A stretch of DNA of 64,000 bases from Xanthostigma xanthostigma (taxonomy: Eukaryota > Arthropoda > Insecta > Raphidioptera > Raphidiidae), in contig OY754469.1 of assembly GCA_963575645.1 (NCBI GenBank), positions 50,612,753 to 50,676,752 of the forward strand, given 5' to 3'. The notes under the pieces are model-generated. The model saw only the letters and a program-made list of their open reading frames with translations. It was not told the origin of the DNA and did not search any database. Position numbers and translations under genes: made by a program. This document shows positions 12,201 through 23,501 of the stretch, one piece after another. The first letter of the stretch is position 1, and the number at the start of each line of letters is the position of its first letter.

Positions 12201-13410
12201 TTGTATAGAGCATATTTATTGTGTTAAAGAAACAAATACTGATTATTAATATCTTGATTTTAAACATGCAACACACAGCAGGCAGTTGTTATTAGCTATG
12301 TCAAGAATGAAACATATTTTTTTGTAAAATATATTCTAAACTAATTTATTTTTATTTTAGGACGAATATTAGATGACGATGATGAATATGATTCAGAACT
12401 CGATGACTTTATTGATGATGGACCCGAAGACGAAATTGATTATTCACAAGAAATTAGAAATATTTTTGGCTACGATAAAGCGAAATTCAGAGATTTCGAT
12501 GACGACGATCGCGACATGGAATCTAATTTCTCACGTATCCAGAAAGAGGAATATATTAGCGCTAAATTAGGTACGCACTACTTTGTCATAATTGAATTCA
12601 AGAATCAAAGCGTTAAAATTCTTGTTAAAAAGTCTCGCATCTTGGAGATCCGGTAGTTGAGTAATCAGCATTGTTTGAGTTCCATCATTTATGTTCAGCA
12701 TTCCCACTTTGTGTATTTCTCATGCATCCCGAACACTGATTAAGACGGGAGACTCAAACTTGACGATTTTTTCTTCATCAATAAACGGTCGAGTGCTTTG
12801 AAAATTTTTAGATGTTTCGTACAAGGCATTTACTGCTATTTCAGAGATGTTTGCACAATGTTAACATCTACAGTCGGTGAAAATTTCAACATTTTTAAAG
12901 TGAAACTTTCATTCTATCGCCCCGAATTTTTCTGGCCGTCTGTTGCATGTCGCATTACAGGCAGCCGCGGAGTAGGGGTAAAGGGAAAGGCGTTCGGAGT
13001 AGGCGCTCGGTAGAGCAGCCAAGGCCAATATGGCGGCGCCCATGGTTAGCATCAGCTGACCGTGTAGTATGTATAACACATAGTCAGTCTGTCATGCGGG
13101 CAAGTGCTGTACAGTGTTTACATGTTTTTATTCGTGTATTCATGTGAATATTGTTGTTTATAATTAATCGTGATGGATACGTGTCTACAATCCAACGCCT
13201 ACAATCCAATAAAGGTTTCACTTGCGTCGTGGTTTCTTAAAACCACACAACTGTTTTGTTAATCTAATGACAAATTTGACCTTCCTTATTGAAAACAAAA
13301 AATTGCAAATTTTACTTTTGTTTCCAGGTATGCTGGAGGACTTAGAAGATATACAGAAGGAAAACGAAGAAAAAAAACGAAAAGCAATGAAGAAAAAAAA
13401 ATTGAAATAA
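9249..13410 (+). CDS. SPTY2D1: SPT2 histone chaperone homolog (SPTY2D1)
   Basis: Five coding exons: 9249-9308, 9517-9684, 10029-11826, 12361-12570 and 13328-13410 (GT-AG, phases 0, 0, 1, 1), giving 772 residues. The start MDFGSLLHVAQ matches the conserved SPT2 N-terminus and is followed by a charged coiled-coil-like stretch (about 40-75). The conserved LNFNELLRLA segment sits near residue 230. The C-terminal SPT2 domain (about 676-772) has an acidic DDDDEYDSELDDFIDD tract, then REIFGYD-like IRNIFGYD, and ends in MLEDLEDIQ plus a lysine-rich tail. In known SPT2 proteins this domain binds H3-H4 and promotes histone recycling during transcription in the nucleus. The middle is low-complexity, Ser/Lys-rich and repetitive (separate entries). 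The last exon starts after an intron that holds unidentified sequence at 12571-13327. Confidence 0.93.
10684..11010 (+). repeat. RIPKLN-type degenerate coding repeat in SPT2
   Basis: About ten copies of a unit centred on (G/A)RIPK(L/V)N with Ser/Asp linkers, at roughly residues 295-400 of SPT2. It lies in the disordered linker between the conserved N-terminal and C-terminal parts. Confidence 0.8.
11555..11795 (+). repeat. 30-base minisatellite encoding KPKQFPPAD(L/V) repeats in SPT2
   Basis: About eight in-frame 10-residue units (KPKQFPPADL, RPKQFPPPDV and variants) at roughly residues 586-665. Adjacent units differ by few bases, so unit number may vary between individuals. Confidence 0.9.
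11907..12172. mobile_element. hAT-type MITE in SPT2 intron 3
   Basis: This 266-bp element has termini CAGGCCTGGGCAAA and TTTGCCCGCCCCTG. A perfect 8-bp target duplication GTATAGAC flanks it at 11899-11906 and 12173-12180. It repeats GGCCCGC-type motifs internally and has no ORF. The 8-bp duplication and CAG-type ends are diagnostic of the hAT superfamily. Confidence 0.9.
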
Positions 13411-13708
13411 CATCAAGAGATGGTAAATTATACAATCAGACTATATGCTTTAATGTGATAAATATCGCCGATATAGAAATGAAATTATATTTGTATTGTA
13501 AATATCAACAAATGGTCGATCCGCACCGGTGATAGCCTTTGCTTAGTTACCAACTGCGCTAATTACATCGGATTAATCGAGTCTGTAACTAGCTTCGTTA
13601 GAAGTTGTGATCATTTGTTAATAGAATACCATAAACCAATTCAGTTTGTCAAAATGAATTTGACTAATTCGATGTTAATTTATGAATGGTAATCTCGATA
13701 ATTACGTA
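13411..13708. other. SPT2 3' flank
   Basis: Presumed 3' UTR and downstream sequence. No further gene seen. Confidence 0.4.
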
Positions 13709-14219
13709 CAGTAGAGACGCGATAATCCGGACTAATTAAAACACAGCTGATCCGGATTATCAAAATGTCCGGATTACTGGATGTAATTTTAATTATCAAG
13801 AAAACAAACTAAAATGCGTGCTCAAAGGATTTATTCATACGTAAAAAATAAAACTTAATTTGTCAAGAATTTCGTTTTTTACTTGCAATGATAAAGTAAC
13901 GTGTGATCGTTTACGCGGCGCCATAGTGCGTTCTCTATGTAATTCTATCTGAGTTTGACAACGACTGCATACATACTAAAACCACCTAACTTCTTTCACT
14001 TCTCTGACAACAAATATGTATGTAACTGTTTGTAACACACCGCCGGCCAATAGTGTTGACGCAAATAGTGCCGGTACAGCTACTCAATAACTAAGTATCA
14101 TGATCCGGATTACTGAAACTGGAAAAATCCGGACTACAATGTACATAATACTATCAAACGACTGTCCGAATTACCAAAGAATCCGGATTATGAAGGTTCG
14201 GATTAACGCGTCTCTACTG
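13709..14219. mobile_element. pogo/Tigger-like element (TA target)
   Basis: The 511-bp element starts CAGTAGAGACGCGATAATCC and ends GGATTAACGCGTCTCTACTG, flanked by TA at 13707-13708 and 14220-14221. The TCCGGATTA motif repeats internally near both ends. No transposase frame remains. Confidence 0.8.
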
Positions 14220-14221
14220 TA

Positions 14222-16052
14222 TCTACATTCTACACACAAAAAATTTGTTTTATAATCCTTACGCGTAGCCAGTTCAAAAAATAATTCAAATAAAACTAAT
14301 AATCAAACAAGAAAGATTTGTAAATTTTTACTTTGCGGGGTTCAAATATTCAACTAAACTTACTTCTTTCTGTTTTTTTAAGTACTAAGTTTATAAACTT
14401 ATCTGAGTGTAGATGTATATTATTATTATATAAATTAATGTAAACTGGGGATAGTTATAATCATGATTTGCAAAGACTATGTTTGGTAACCAAACGTTAT
14501 AATCAGAAGTCCACATGTTTTTTCGATCCGTATTTGATATTTAAAGTATTTATCAAAATTTATTCTATTGTATAACTGGGTGTATATAAATCAAACGAGG
14601 TAGAGACTCGAGATTTGCGTTTTAAAAACAAACACCTTACAATACCCACAATTTTATGCTTGTCTAAAATTTTGCTTTACACAAGTGTTTAAATTAATTT
14701 TTGCATTCGAGGATCATATATTTTGTCACCTATCTGATCAGAAAACTTTTTTATCAATCAATGTAGTTGATAAACTGTCGGTTCATTAAATATATATTTT
14801 TTTTTGCCATAAACCTTCATTTTGTAGCTGTTCTAGAAAATTAAAATCATAATTCAGTTTCACAGACTGTAAAAATAATTCTATCGATGAGGATTTAGGG
14901 ACATATTTGCACAATTACTGTATATCAAATTTGATTTTTAATATTTAATTTTATGATAATACGTTATTAAAATATTTTCCGTTTCTTTACATGCATCGTT
15001 TTAAATCAATACATAAAACACACTGCAATAATTATACAAATATTATACATACTTAATATTTCGATTTTCACAACATTTTTTCTAGATTTTTATTTAGTTT
15101 TTAAGTTGTTATTATTAGACTTTACAAGATCGGTTCCCACAGTGCGTGATTTTACAGACTGCATCAAAATACCCAGTCAAAGAGCTGCAGTCCTTGTACT
15201 ATTTAGTCAGAGGCAATGAAGGTTTCTTCGACTCGGAACAGAACAAAAACAGAAACAAATATGTCGCGGAACCGAAGCACAGAGTATCTCATCTGTGTAT
15301 CCCGCTAATCCACAATAGTTTGAAGAAACCTGAAAGCGTTAAGCTGGTAATTCACTACGCTGTACTCGCCGAGTGACGACATGGCTATTACTCAGCGAGT
15401 AAGTCACACACGCGACGCGACGTAACAGGGCGAGCTGTCGAGCAACAGCCCGTCGCTTTGATTCGGGACAGTTTACCGACAACGAACGGAAAGTACGAAT
15501 AATGCCCTGTCGCATGCCGCGTCTTAATTTAGCAAGCTCTGCGTAGTGAATTGTCAGCTCCTGAAATACCATTATTTGGCGCTTAATTATTATAAATGTT
15601 GACAAAATCGGTTCGTTTGTAAGTAAAGTGGAAAAATTGTTTGTATAGCTTCTTATACTAAGTGTAAAGTTTGACTATGGTGAAATTTATTATTTTATTT
15701 AATTTATTATATAGAAGATTTTGTTGGTGTCTATCAATATTGTTTTATACAATTGCAGTGTGTAGACGATTTTTTTTAACAATATTTATACAATATGTAA
15801 AAGGAAACTAAATAATTCTAGTGATTTAAGCATACATTTTTTTTATTGTTATATTATTAAATAAATTTAATCAGTTGTTATACTTTTCTGTATATAATTA
15901 CTATAATATTTTTTTGTGCATTTCTTTTTTCGTTTTATTTCTTAATTATTAAAAAAAATATATATATACTAAATATCAACAATTCGCTCTCATAATTTTA
16001 GCGTGTTTATAAAATACCACAAAATAACCAATTGGAACATATACATAGTTTA
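14222..16052. other. Intergenic, mostly AT-rich
   Basis: No recognisable gene. An inverted pair GTAATTCACTACGC (about 15348) and GCGTAGTGAATT (about 15541) bounds a relatively GC-rich 220-bp block (about 15340-15562) that is probably a small MITE. I could not define a target duplication. Confidence 0.35.
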
Positions 16053-16054
16053 TA

Positions 16055-16398
16055 CAGTAGACCCAAGATTATCCAGGAGCCAATTTTCCAGTTTACAGAC
16101 TGTGTCAGCGTATTCAGACACAAATAAATTCTACCCAAAATATTTGTGTACACAGAAAAATAAGTATTTTTTATCGGTTTACTTGCATTTAAAAATATTT
16201 CTTTTGTGCGAATTGAAAGTGTATTTAGATATATTTTTCAGCTTATTACACAGCACGCGGGCTGCGAATCGTGTCAACACGGACCTTTAATTAATGATAA
16301 TTTTTACTTAAACGAAACTGGAGAAATTCAAGGTCCCATCGGACGCGTAGCCAGCTAGCGGAGGGCCTGTATTTCTCCGGATAATCGAGAGTATGCTG
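16055..16398. mobile_element. pogo/Tigger-like MITE, diverged
   Basis: The left end CAGTAGACCCAAGATTATCC matches the reverse complement of the right end (CAGCATACTCTCGATTATCC) with several mismatches. TA flanks both sides (16053-16054, 16399-16400). Length 344 bp, no ORF. Confidence 0.65.
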
Positions 16399-16400
16399 TA

Positions 16401-17306
16401 TTATATTGCGGACACTAGTCATGCCAAGTATTTGATCATTCTCTGCAAAGACTACTGAGTAGAACTTATTTATAATCAATAAAAACTAAGAACAAAAATC
16501 CGATTGGTACTTGAAAATCCATCTGTTCCGTGTTTTTGTGGATAATAAATATAAATCTACCTTTATAATTCTAAAATAATGAAAGCTACAGGCAAAAAAT
16601 CGGCTAAAAATATTCGTAAATACTATAAATTAAAACATCAAACATATTTACGTAAATAAAAAAAAAATTAGAAATAACAATATTGTTTTTTTTTTCTGCC
16701 ACTATTAATAATATCAATGAATAACAAATACAACAGCTAAGTTACTATAGTCATTTTCATTAACTTTTGTATTATGTTCAGGACGCTGGTATGAGTGGTA
16801 TATGGACAGTCGATGGCGTAGCCCACACTCCTGCTAGATCACTTATAATTGAACATCTGACATCTTGTCGGGATCATTTCCCGGGAACATGCAGTAGATA
16901 TGTTCGCATCACAGCGAACCTGAATGTGATAATTTTTACACAGCGCCAAAAAATTATTTTTGACCTTCACTGAACGCACGCATAGGCGCATGTCTCGAAA
17001 AAGGTTCAAAGAAGATGTCGAACGCCCTAATGTAACGTCTCTAGATCAGTTATGAAAACTTTTATATATCTCAATTGAATCGTATTTCCCAAAGTGGTGG
17101 ACCATTGCTGCACTTTGCATCGGAGACTTTGCTTCAATGTTCTTCCCCCAATCTAGTGCTATCGATTGTCCAGATGATTATCGTTGGGTCAGTTCCATAT
17201 AAGTAAGCATTTTAGACTGTACTTACTCGACACAAAATCAACTTTCTATTTTTAAAATACAATCAATAATCATAATATTTCGTTAGTTACTGACATTTCC
17301 TCATTA
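16401..17306. other. Intergenic, unassigned
   Basis: No gene or bounded repeat that I can support. Confidence 0.3.
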
Positions 17307-17308
17307 TA

Positions 17309-17795
17309 CAGTGGTACCTCGACATACGAGTTTAATTCGTTCCGCAACTTTGCTTGTATCTTGAATTACTCGTATCTCGAAGCAAATTTCTTCATACAAA
17401 ACAATTGAACTACCATTAATCCGTTCCAACCCCCAAAATGTCACCCCAGTTTGAATAATAAAAACGTATTTATAAATGACAAATATTTATTGTACAAAAA
17501 CAAAAAAGAGAATGTAAAGAAATAAATTAGATATCCTCACTGATCTTTGCCTTTTTCGCTACATTTTTCTTACTTTCACCTGTAGGCCGTTTAGAAAAAA
17601 ACATGTCCAAGGAGGTTTGTTTCTTCCTCCCTCTCAGAATGTTCCGGAAATGAGTTAGGCAAGTGTCATTAAACCTGCTAAGCCGAACTCGTATCTCGAA
17701 TTTCGCTCGTAACTCAAAGCAAAAAATCACTAGCTCGCCGGCTCGTATCTCAAAAAACTCGTATGTTGGGGCACTCGTATGTCGAGGTACCACTG
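17309..17795 (-). mobile_element. Tigger/pogo-like element with transposase C-terminal remnant
   Basis: The 487-bp element has near-perfect inverted ends (CAGTGGTACCTCGACATACG and its complement at the right end) and TA duplications at 17307-17308 and 17796-17797. On the minus strand, about 17640-17527 encodes RGRKKQTSLDMFF followed by a basic tail. This resembles the extreme C-terminus of Tigger/jerky-type DDE transposases. The rest of the transposase is missing, so this is an internally deleted derivative. Confidence 0.8.
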
Positions 17796-17797
17796 TA

Positions 17798-18824
17798 ATT
17801 GTTTGAATCACACCACATACTCCAGCATTATTTACAGATCTTACAGCAGCTATATACTAATTTTATAAAATAACCTATTTTAATTTTAACAGTCAAAATT
17901 TCTGAGTATTTTTGTTTAAAGTGATCTGAACACCTAACAATGAATTGGACATATATTTTTCCTAGCCTAGAAACATTTCTTACTATGATAAAAACATCAA
18001 TGATTTTTACAATTGCATATTAAGGCTTAAGAGTTATATTGCAATAACTCTTTTGATAAATTCCACTTATCTTTTTTTATTTAATATCTACGTGTAATAC
18101 AATGTGATCATAATAATCTGAATTTTAAGTAATATGAACTTTACACAAAATTCAAACTTAGAAGCATTCGTTATTTCGAGATAGACGCTTAACAACTAAG
18201 GACATTAGGATTTATTAATTAATTAGAGCTAGAATGAAACGCATATCACGATTTATAAAATCTGCATATAAAAATACATGAGAACTAAAATTAGCAAAGA
18301 AAATTTAAATATGTACTGTAGGTTCCCATATTTTCCTATGGTATGCCATAGGTTACCATTACTATCTCTGCCATTACCATTTACCGTGACCACAATTTAT
18401 TTCTCTACAATAGTAGAATTATTTGTACTCTTAAATTTCACGCAATACTGAAATTATAAGTTATTGACAACCAGGAATGCACCGGATATTCTGCAAAGAT
18501 AAAATATCTGGCATCTTTTGACACCCGGATAACATGATAATTGTTATTATTTATTTAATTTGGTAAATTTATTTTTTTCGGTTTTTGTTACTATATTATT
18601 ATGAAATTTTGCCTATTTTATCATCAACAAAAATGCCAATTGCCCGAAAAACGGTGAAAATATATAGCATATAATATAAAATTTTGCTGAATATTTTTCA
18701 GATATTCGATAAAATGTATTCGACCAGGTTATCTGATATCCAGTTCATTCCTAGTAACAACTGCTGTTTCCACAAATATTGTAACAGAAAGTCTTACCTT
18801 TTTTGAAAAATATTACTTTCAATT
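17798..18824. other. Gap and 3' flank of RNF141
   Basis: AT-rich. Includes the RNF141 3' UTR side (minus strand). No other gene seen. Confidence 0.4.
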
Positions 18825-20651
18825 CTAGCTTTCTTTTTGAGTGTCATCTTTAGTAAGATCCATTAGAGCTGCACAAATCTCTTCGTTTATTTCAAAAGAA
18901 TCGGGTGCTTCTGATATAACCCAAGTATCGTCAGTACTAGCCAATGTTTCGCGACAAATCGGGCAAGTTTTATTATTTACATTCCTGAAACAATGATTAA
19001 TTTATGAAACTATCACAAGAACCATGGCCTATCATCTCGATATCTAGAAAGAAAGGGACAATGATGTTTTCTATCTTCAAAATGAGAGCGATCGTTTTCC
19101 AAATCTGTAATTTATTCATTGTGGTAGGCATTCTCAATGAATTTGCTACAAAAGTCGCAACTCTTACGTATGAAAATCATCCGAATGAATATGAATAACT
19201 TGTTCAAATAGGTATATCTAGATATTTTTTATCAATTGATCGGTTTCACTCAAAATAATCCATCTCTAGTACTAGGTGTTAGTGATGTGTTGGATATCCG
19301 TATCCGCGGATATCCGAGGGAGAAGAAAGATCCGTATCCGTTAGTTTTTGGCGGATCTTTTACCTTATTAATTTTCAATTCATAGATGAAATTTTATATA
19401 TATAGGCGATTAGGTAATAATGAAAAACTGTTAAATTCCATTCAGATTATTTTTTATTTTTTTAAATCGTATTTGGCACCTTTATATTGCAAACATTTAT
19501 CGTAGTGAGTACCATACCAATAGTACATAACTCAAAGGTACTAAAAAACTATCTTTATAATGAGATATTGCACATCGATCTTTGGAAAGAGACAATCTGT
19601 TATGAGAGTTAACTCTTAAAGAGGTCAATAACTTTTTCCCAACGGAAACAGATAGTCTCTTTCCAAAGGTCGATGTGCAATATTTACCGCCGCGTACTCT
19701 AAGAAAGTTAAGATCCGTATCCGCGGATCTTGAAATCAAATATCCGTATTCAGATCCGTATCCGCGGATATACATTTTTAACGATCCGTCACATCACTAC
19801 TAGGTATCTAGGTATACAAATTTGTACTTTTAGTATGAACTGATTCTTGGCGTAGAACTTGGTATAACACGTTAACTAATATATTAATAACATAAACATA
19901 AGGGTAAGTCCAAGAAATAATTACAGTTAATCAGTTGTAATTATTATTTTGTAGAGCTTACTCAAGTGTTTGCGCTATTAATGCATATAATATGAAAATA
20001 TGATTAGTAAAAAATGATAGAAACTTACCATTGTTCAATACATGGAAGGCAGTAGCTATGAGTGCACGGCAACATGACATCCTGCTTTCTTTCCAAGCAA
20101 ATACAACAATCTGTTGATTTTTCTAAATCGTCTAAATTAAAATTATCAACCCCGTTCAATAACAAAGAACTATCTAATCCCAGCGTTCTTGAACAGCTTG
20201 CTTCAGGATTGTGATCCATGGCTGTTAGTTGACATTGCAATGTTTTACAGATTCTTAAAAATTGATTTAGATTTAAAAGACGAAAATTAATAATTTTTCG
20301 CGTTTCTGGATCCAATTTAACACAAGCTATTCGTACGGTTCCTTTCCAGAGCATAGTCGAATCTGAACCTTTTTTAATTGCAAACGCTAATTGTCTTCCA
20401 TTTGAATCTAAACACTTTTGTGTTCTAAAAACAAAACATTGGTCGCGTATTAAGTACTTATAGGTATTATATTCATTTACCAAAATTTGGTGCTATAAGT
20501 ACAAAACTCACAGTGCATTTAAATCTGCCATACTTTTCACAAAATCTTCATACGATAATGTAACGATTTCAGAAAAAACTCTAGCATGACGAACTATTTC
20601 ATCAGCGTCTGGAATTATATGGTCGGAATTCTTTGTCTGAGTTTGACCCAT
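18825..20651 (-). CDS. RNF141: RING finger protein 141 homolog
   Basis: Three coding exons on the minus strand: 20651-20512, 20424-20029 and 18984-18825, phases 2 and 2, totalling 231 residues against about 230 in vertebrate RNF141. The N-terminus is MGQTQTK, with Gly2 as a possible N-myristoylation site. A middle domain contains LWKGTVRIAC. The C3HC4 RING is complete: C153, C156, C167, H169, C172, C175, C186, C189, with the last two cysteines supplied by exon 3 (TCPICRET). A conserved WV(I/V)S(E/D)AP motif follows. RING proteins of this type act as E3 ubiquitin ligases; the substrate is unknown. The last intron (18985-20028) contains a hAT element. The start is fixed by homology at MGQ. Confidence 0.92.
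19280..19799. mobile_element. hAT-type element in RNF141 intron 2
   Basis: The 520-bp element begins TAGTGATGTG and ends CACATCACTA. Flanking octamers CTAGGTGT and CTAGGTAT (7 of 8 match) fit a hAT duplication. Many copies of ATCCGTATCCGCGGATAT-like palindromes sit near both ends. A second inverted pair (around 19568 and 19665, GCACATCGATCTTTGGAAAG and its near-complement) lies inside. No transposase frame. Confidence 0.85.
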
Positions 20652-21051
20652 TTTTTATTTAATAAAAGTTATACAATAACGTCAACAAAACTTCAAACTT
20701 CCATTTCAAAACAGAAGTGTCGCTGTCAAAGATCTAGTTACAAAATTCAAACTCAAAAGTTCCTAGTATTACGCATATTTGTACAGTATGTCCAAGAATG
20801 CCACGTTTCGCATAGTTGACTATCCCCATATATTTAATAATAACTATCCCTTTCATAAACAGCTTTTGAAATGTCTCGATTTATAAACCACCTGTTCTTC
20901 AGACTGCCAATAATAAAAGACTACCCTTAATGCTGTGATAAAAAATTCACAATTTCACTCGAAACATAAAGGAATAGGAGAAAAAATAACTAATTTACAT
21001 TATGCGCAAATTTTATTTTGACACAATGTTTTACATTTTGTAATAAAAAGA

Positions 21052-21917
21052 TTACTGTGGACGTCCTCGTCCGAATCCCCCTCTGAATTCTAAATCGCCT
21101 GTTCCTGCACCTACATCAGCTTTCTTGTCACCAGCCGGAGGACCGGTAGTCCTTCTGTATCCGGTACGATCTTCGGCAGGTCTTCCTTCCGCACGAGGAC
21201 CGGCAGCGGCCGGTCTGGGACGAGCGGTTTCCTGTCGTGTTTGTCTCTTCAGTGTGGCAGGCACAATTTCTGGCGGTAAATGTAAGTATGTGCGGAGATA
21301 TTCAATACCATCATTCGTCAAGTACCTAAAATAAATTTAAACATCTTAAAATAGTAACATTTGATTCGACTATTGAAAATGCATTTTCTATTGCAACAAA
21401 ATCACTAGCAATTGCATTCGGTAAAAGTAATAAAATGACTTTGATGCGAAATCTAAAAACAGTGGCAATATACGTTTGCAAATGGTACTACGCTTCCGAC
21501 TACATTAATTGAAATCGATAATTAAAAAATTGTTAATCAAAGCCGGTGCAAATCATTGGAATTCCTCAAAATTGAAAGTTCAAATCTGACAGTGCACAAA
21601 TCCATAAACGCAGGAAATTCATTTCATTCGAACACTCAGCTTCCGGATTTTAAGAAAAACTGTCCAAATATCGAGCCGTCACTATTTTCGAAACTGAGCC
21701 AAAATTAAAATACTCACCAATAATAGTGTCTCCACGCAAATTGTTCACTAACATAACCTCGCGATTTGAGCGACTGCATAGCCTTGATTACTTGTAAATT
21801 AGGTATGCTTTCGAGTTCAGGATGTTTTGGTGCATGGAAGTCTTTTTTAGCAACCATGACCCCTTCTTTGAATAGATATTCATAGATCGACACGCGATTC
21901 TTTTTTGGCATCAACAT
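21052..21917 (-). CDS. RpS10: 40S ribosomal protein S10 (eS10)
   Basis: Two coding exons on the minus strand, 21917-21718 and 21325-21052 (phase 2), encode 157 residues. The start [19 protein letters not shown], the winged-helix core ([31 protein letters not shown]) and the basic Gly/Arg-rich tail ending FGRGRPQ are diagnostic of eS10. eS10 sits in the 40S head near the mRNA entry and is a known target of ribosome-quality-control ubiquitination. The ATG lies one base after the splice acceptor, so the 5' UTR is essentially all in an upstream exon. A polyadenylation-type AATAAA lies just downstream on the same strand near 21025. Confidence 0.97.
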
Positions 21918-22258
21918 TCTGTAAAAGAATAATTTTATAGGTTAGGCGTTTTCAATCAAATTTATTTTCTCACAAAAAAGAAATCACTGTACACGCGAAT
22001 TTAAGACTTCTGAGTAATAAAATCAGTTATATTATTTTTAGACAAAATTTAAAAGTAAAACTGAGATATCAGAAACACGGGCATACATGCATTGAACACA
22101 AGTTACGATTACAATAAATAAATATGTAAACACTTTAAAATGCAAAGAAAGATACATTACTTGAAGTAAAAGTTTTCTTGTGGTACACAATTATAACCTT
22201 TTTATGCATCGATGTCCGTCTAAATTATCGATAAATTAAATATAATTTTATACTAACC

Positions 22259-22297
22259 TGCTGGTTTTCACGTTTCACTACAGAAAGGAGGACACTT
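22259..22297 (-). promoter_or_regulatory. Probable RpS10 noncoding first exon with TOP-like start
   Basis: On the minus strand a pyrimidine run CCTCCTTTCTGTAG leads into AAACCAGCAG followed by the donor GTTAGT at 22257. A polypyrimidine-start 5' UTR plus a short noncoding exon before the coding exon is usual for ribosomal-protein genes. The transcription start is inferred, not observed. Confidence 0.55.
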
Positions 22298-23501
22298 CTC
22301 TTTACACCTGTTCTCTGCTTCACGCGAGTTACTTTAGCAAAACTAGCTAGAGCTATCTGTTTCTAAAACATTGGTAGACATGTTATGTTACAGCCATCTT
22401 CAGGTTATATACATCTAGAATCCCTGTATTTGTCAAAACCATTCAGGTTACAGGCTCTCTGGTTACGGGATTCATTGTTAAAACTTTTTTGAAATATTCT
22501 ATGGAATCAATAGTGTTTAGTAGTTTCTTTTGCATTTTAATTAAAATTCAGTGTCTTAACTTCACAAATTCACGGCGTCTGTTAATATAAGGTACGAACA
22601 TTTTATTTATTAACGAAAAATTAAAAAAAAATTCAAATACGACACAATAAAAATATTCTGCCTATTTTCAGTTAAATAAAATGTTTGTTTCGGTAGTTAT
22701 AATTGCATATTATGATGTTATACGAGTACTAAAACTATAAGAAGCTAAATTGAGTATTTTAATCGAAATGTTATGTTGTTTTCTTTAAGAATTCCAAATA
22801 GGGTTGACAAATCTTTTGAGATAATCTGGAGATTTTTCTAATAAGTCTGAAGATATAGGTATATACCTATTCAATTGTAAGTACTAAAAGATATAAAGGT
22901 GGATATTACAAAATATGACAAAATAATTAGATAATTAATCAATTCATTTATTCAGGTACATTTGATGTGTTGTTTTTCGTCTAATAATTAATTAAAAATA
23001 GAATTAAAAAAACACTGAGAAATGCGCTAGGAATTAAAAAACAAAAAAAAACTCATAAAATACGTTGCGGCTACCTCACTGACCTATACAGTGACGTCTA
23101 ACGCATCTATGTGACTCAATGTTTTATCAAACTAAGCTATAAGTACTTTTTGTTTTATTATTTTTCTCATTTGTCGTATTTAAGAAAAAAAAATTGAATA
23201 TTCGATAGAAGGCTACAACTGACAATCGGTGTTGAATCGTTCCGCCGTACCCCGGCTCACAAAACTTTTGTTATTTCGAGCGGCACCAAATCTGAATGTT
23301 TCTAAATTCAAAGGACAACCATTATTGTTCAGGAGGACAATGAACATAAATCCGGCCCTGGGTATAATAAGGAAAAAGGTTTTTAAAAACGATTTTTATT
23401 TTTCTGTTGCATTACTTTATTTGATCCAACATAAATTCATATCACGATAATACAAAAATTAACGGCAATGTAGCAAAGTGAAGTGTTTGGGTATTCAATA
23501 T
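22298..23501. other. Intergenic between the ML-like gene 3' end and the RpS10 promoter
   Basis: Contains the RpS10 promoter side and AT-rich sequence. No gene seen. Confidence 0.4.

Noticed and set aside
19497..19775. 92-codon minus-strand frame in RNF141 intron
   Set aside because: Lies wholly in the hAT element's inverted repeats and lacks transposase motifs.
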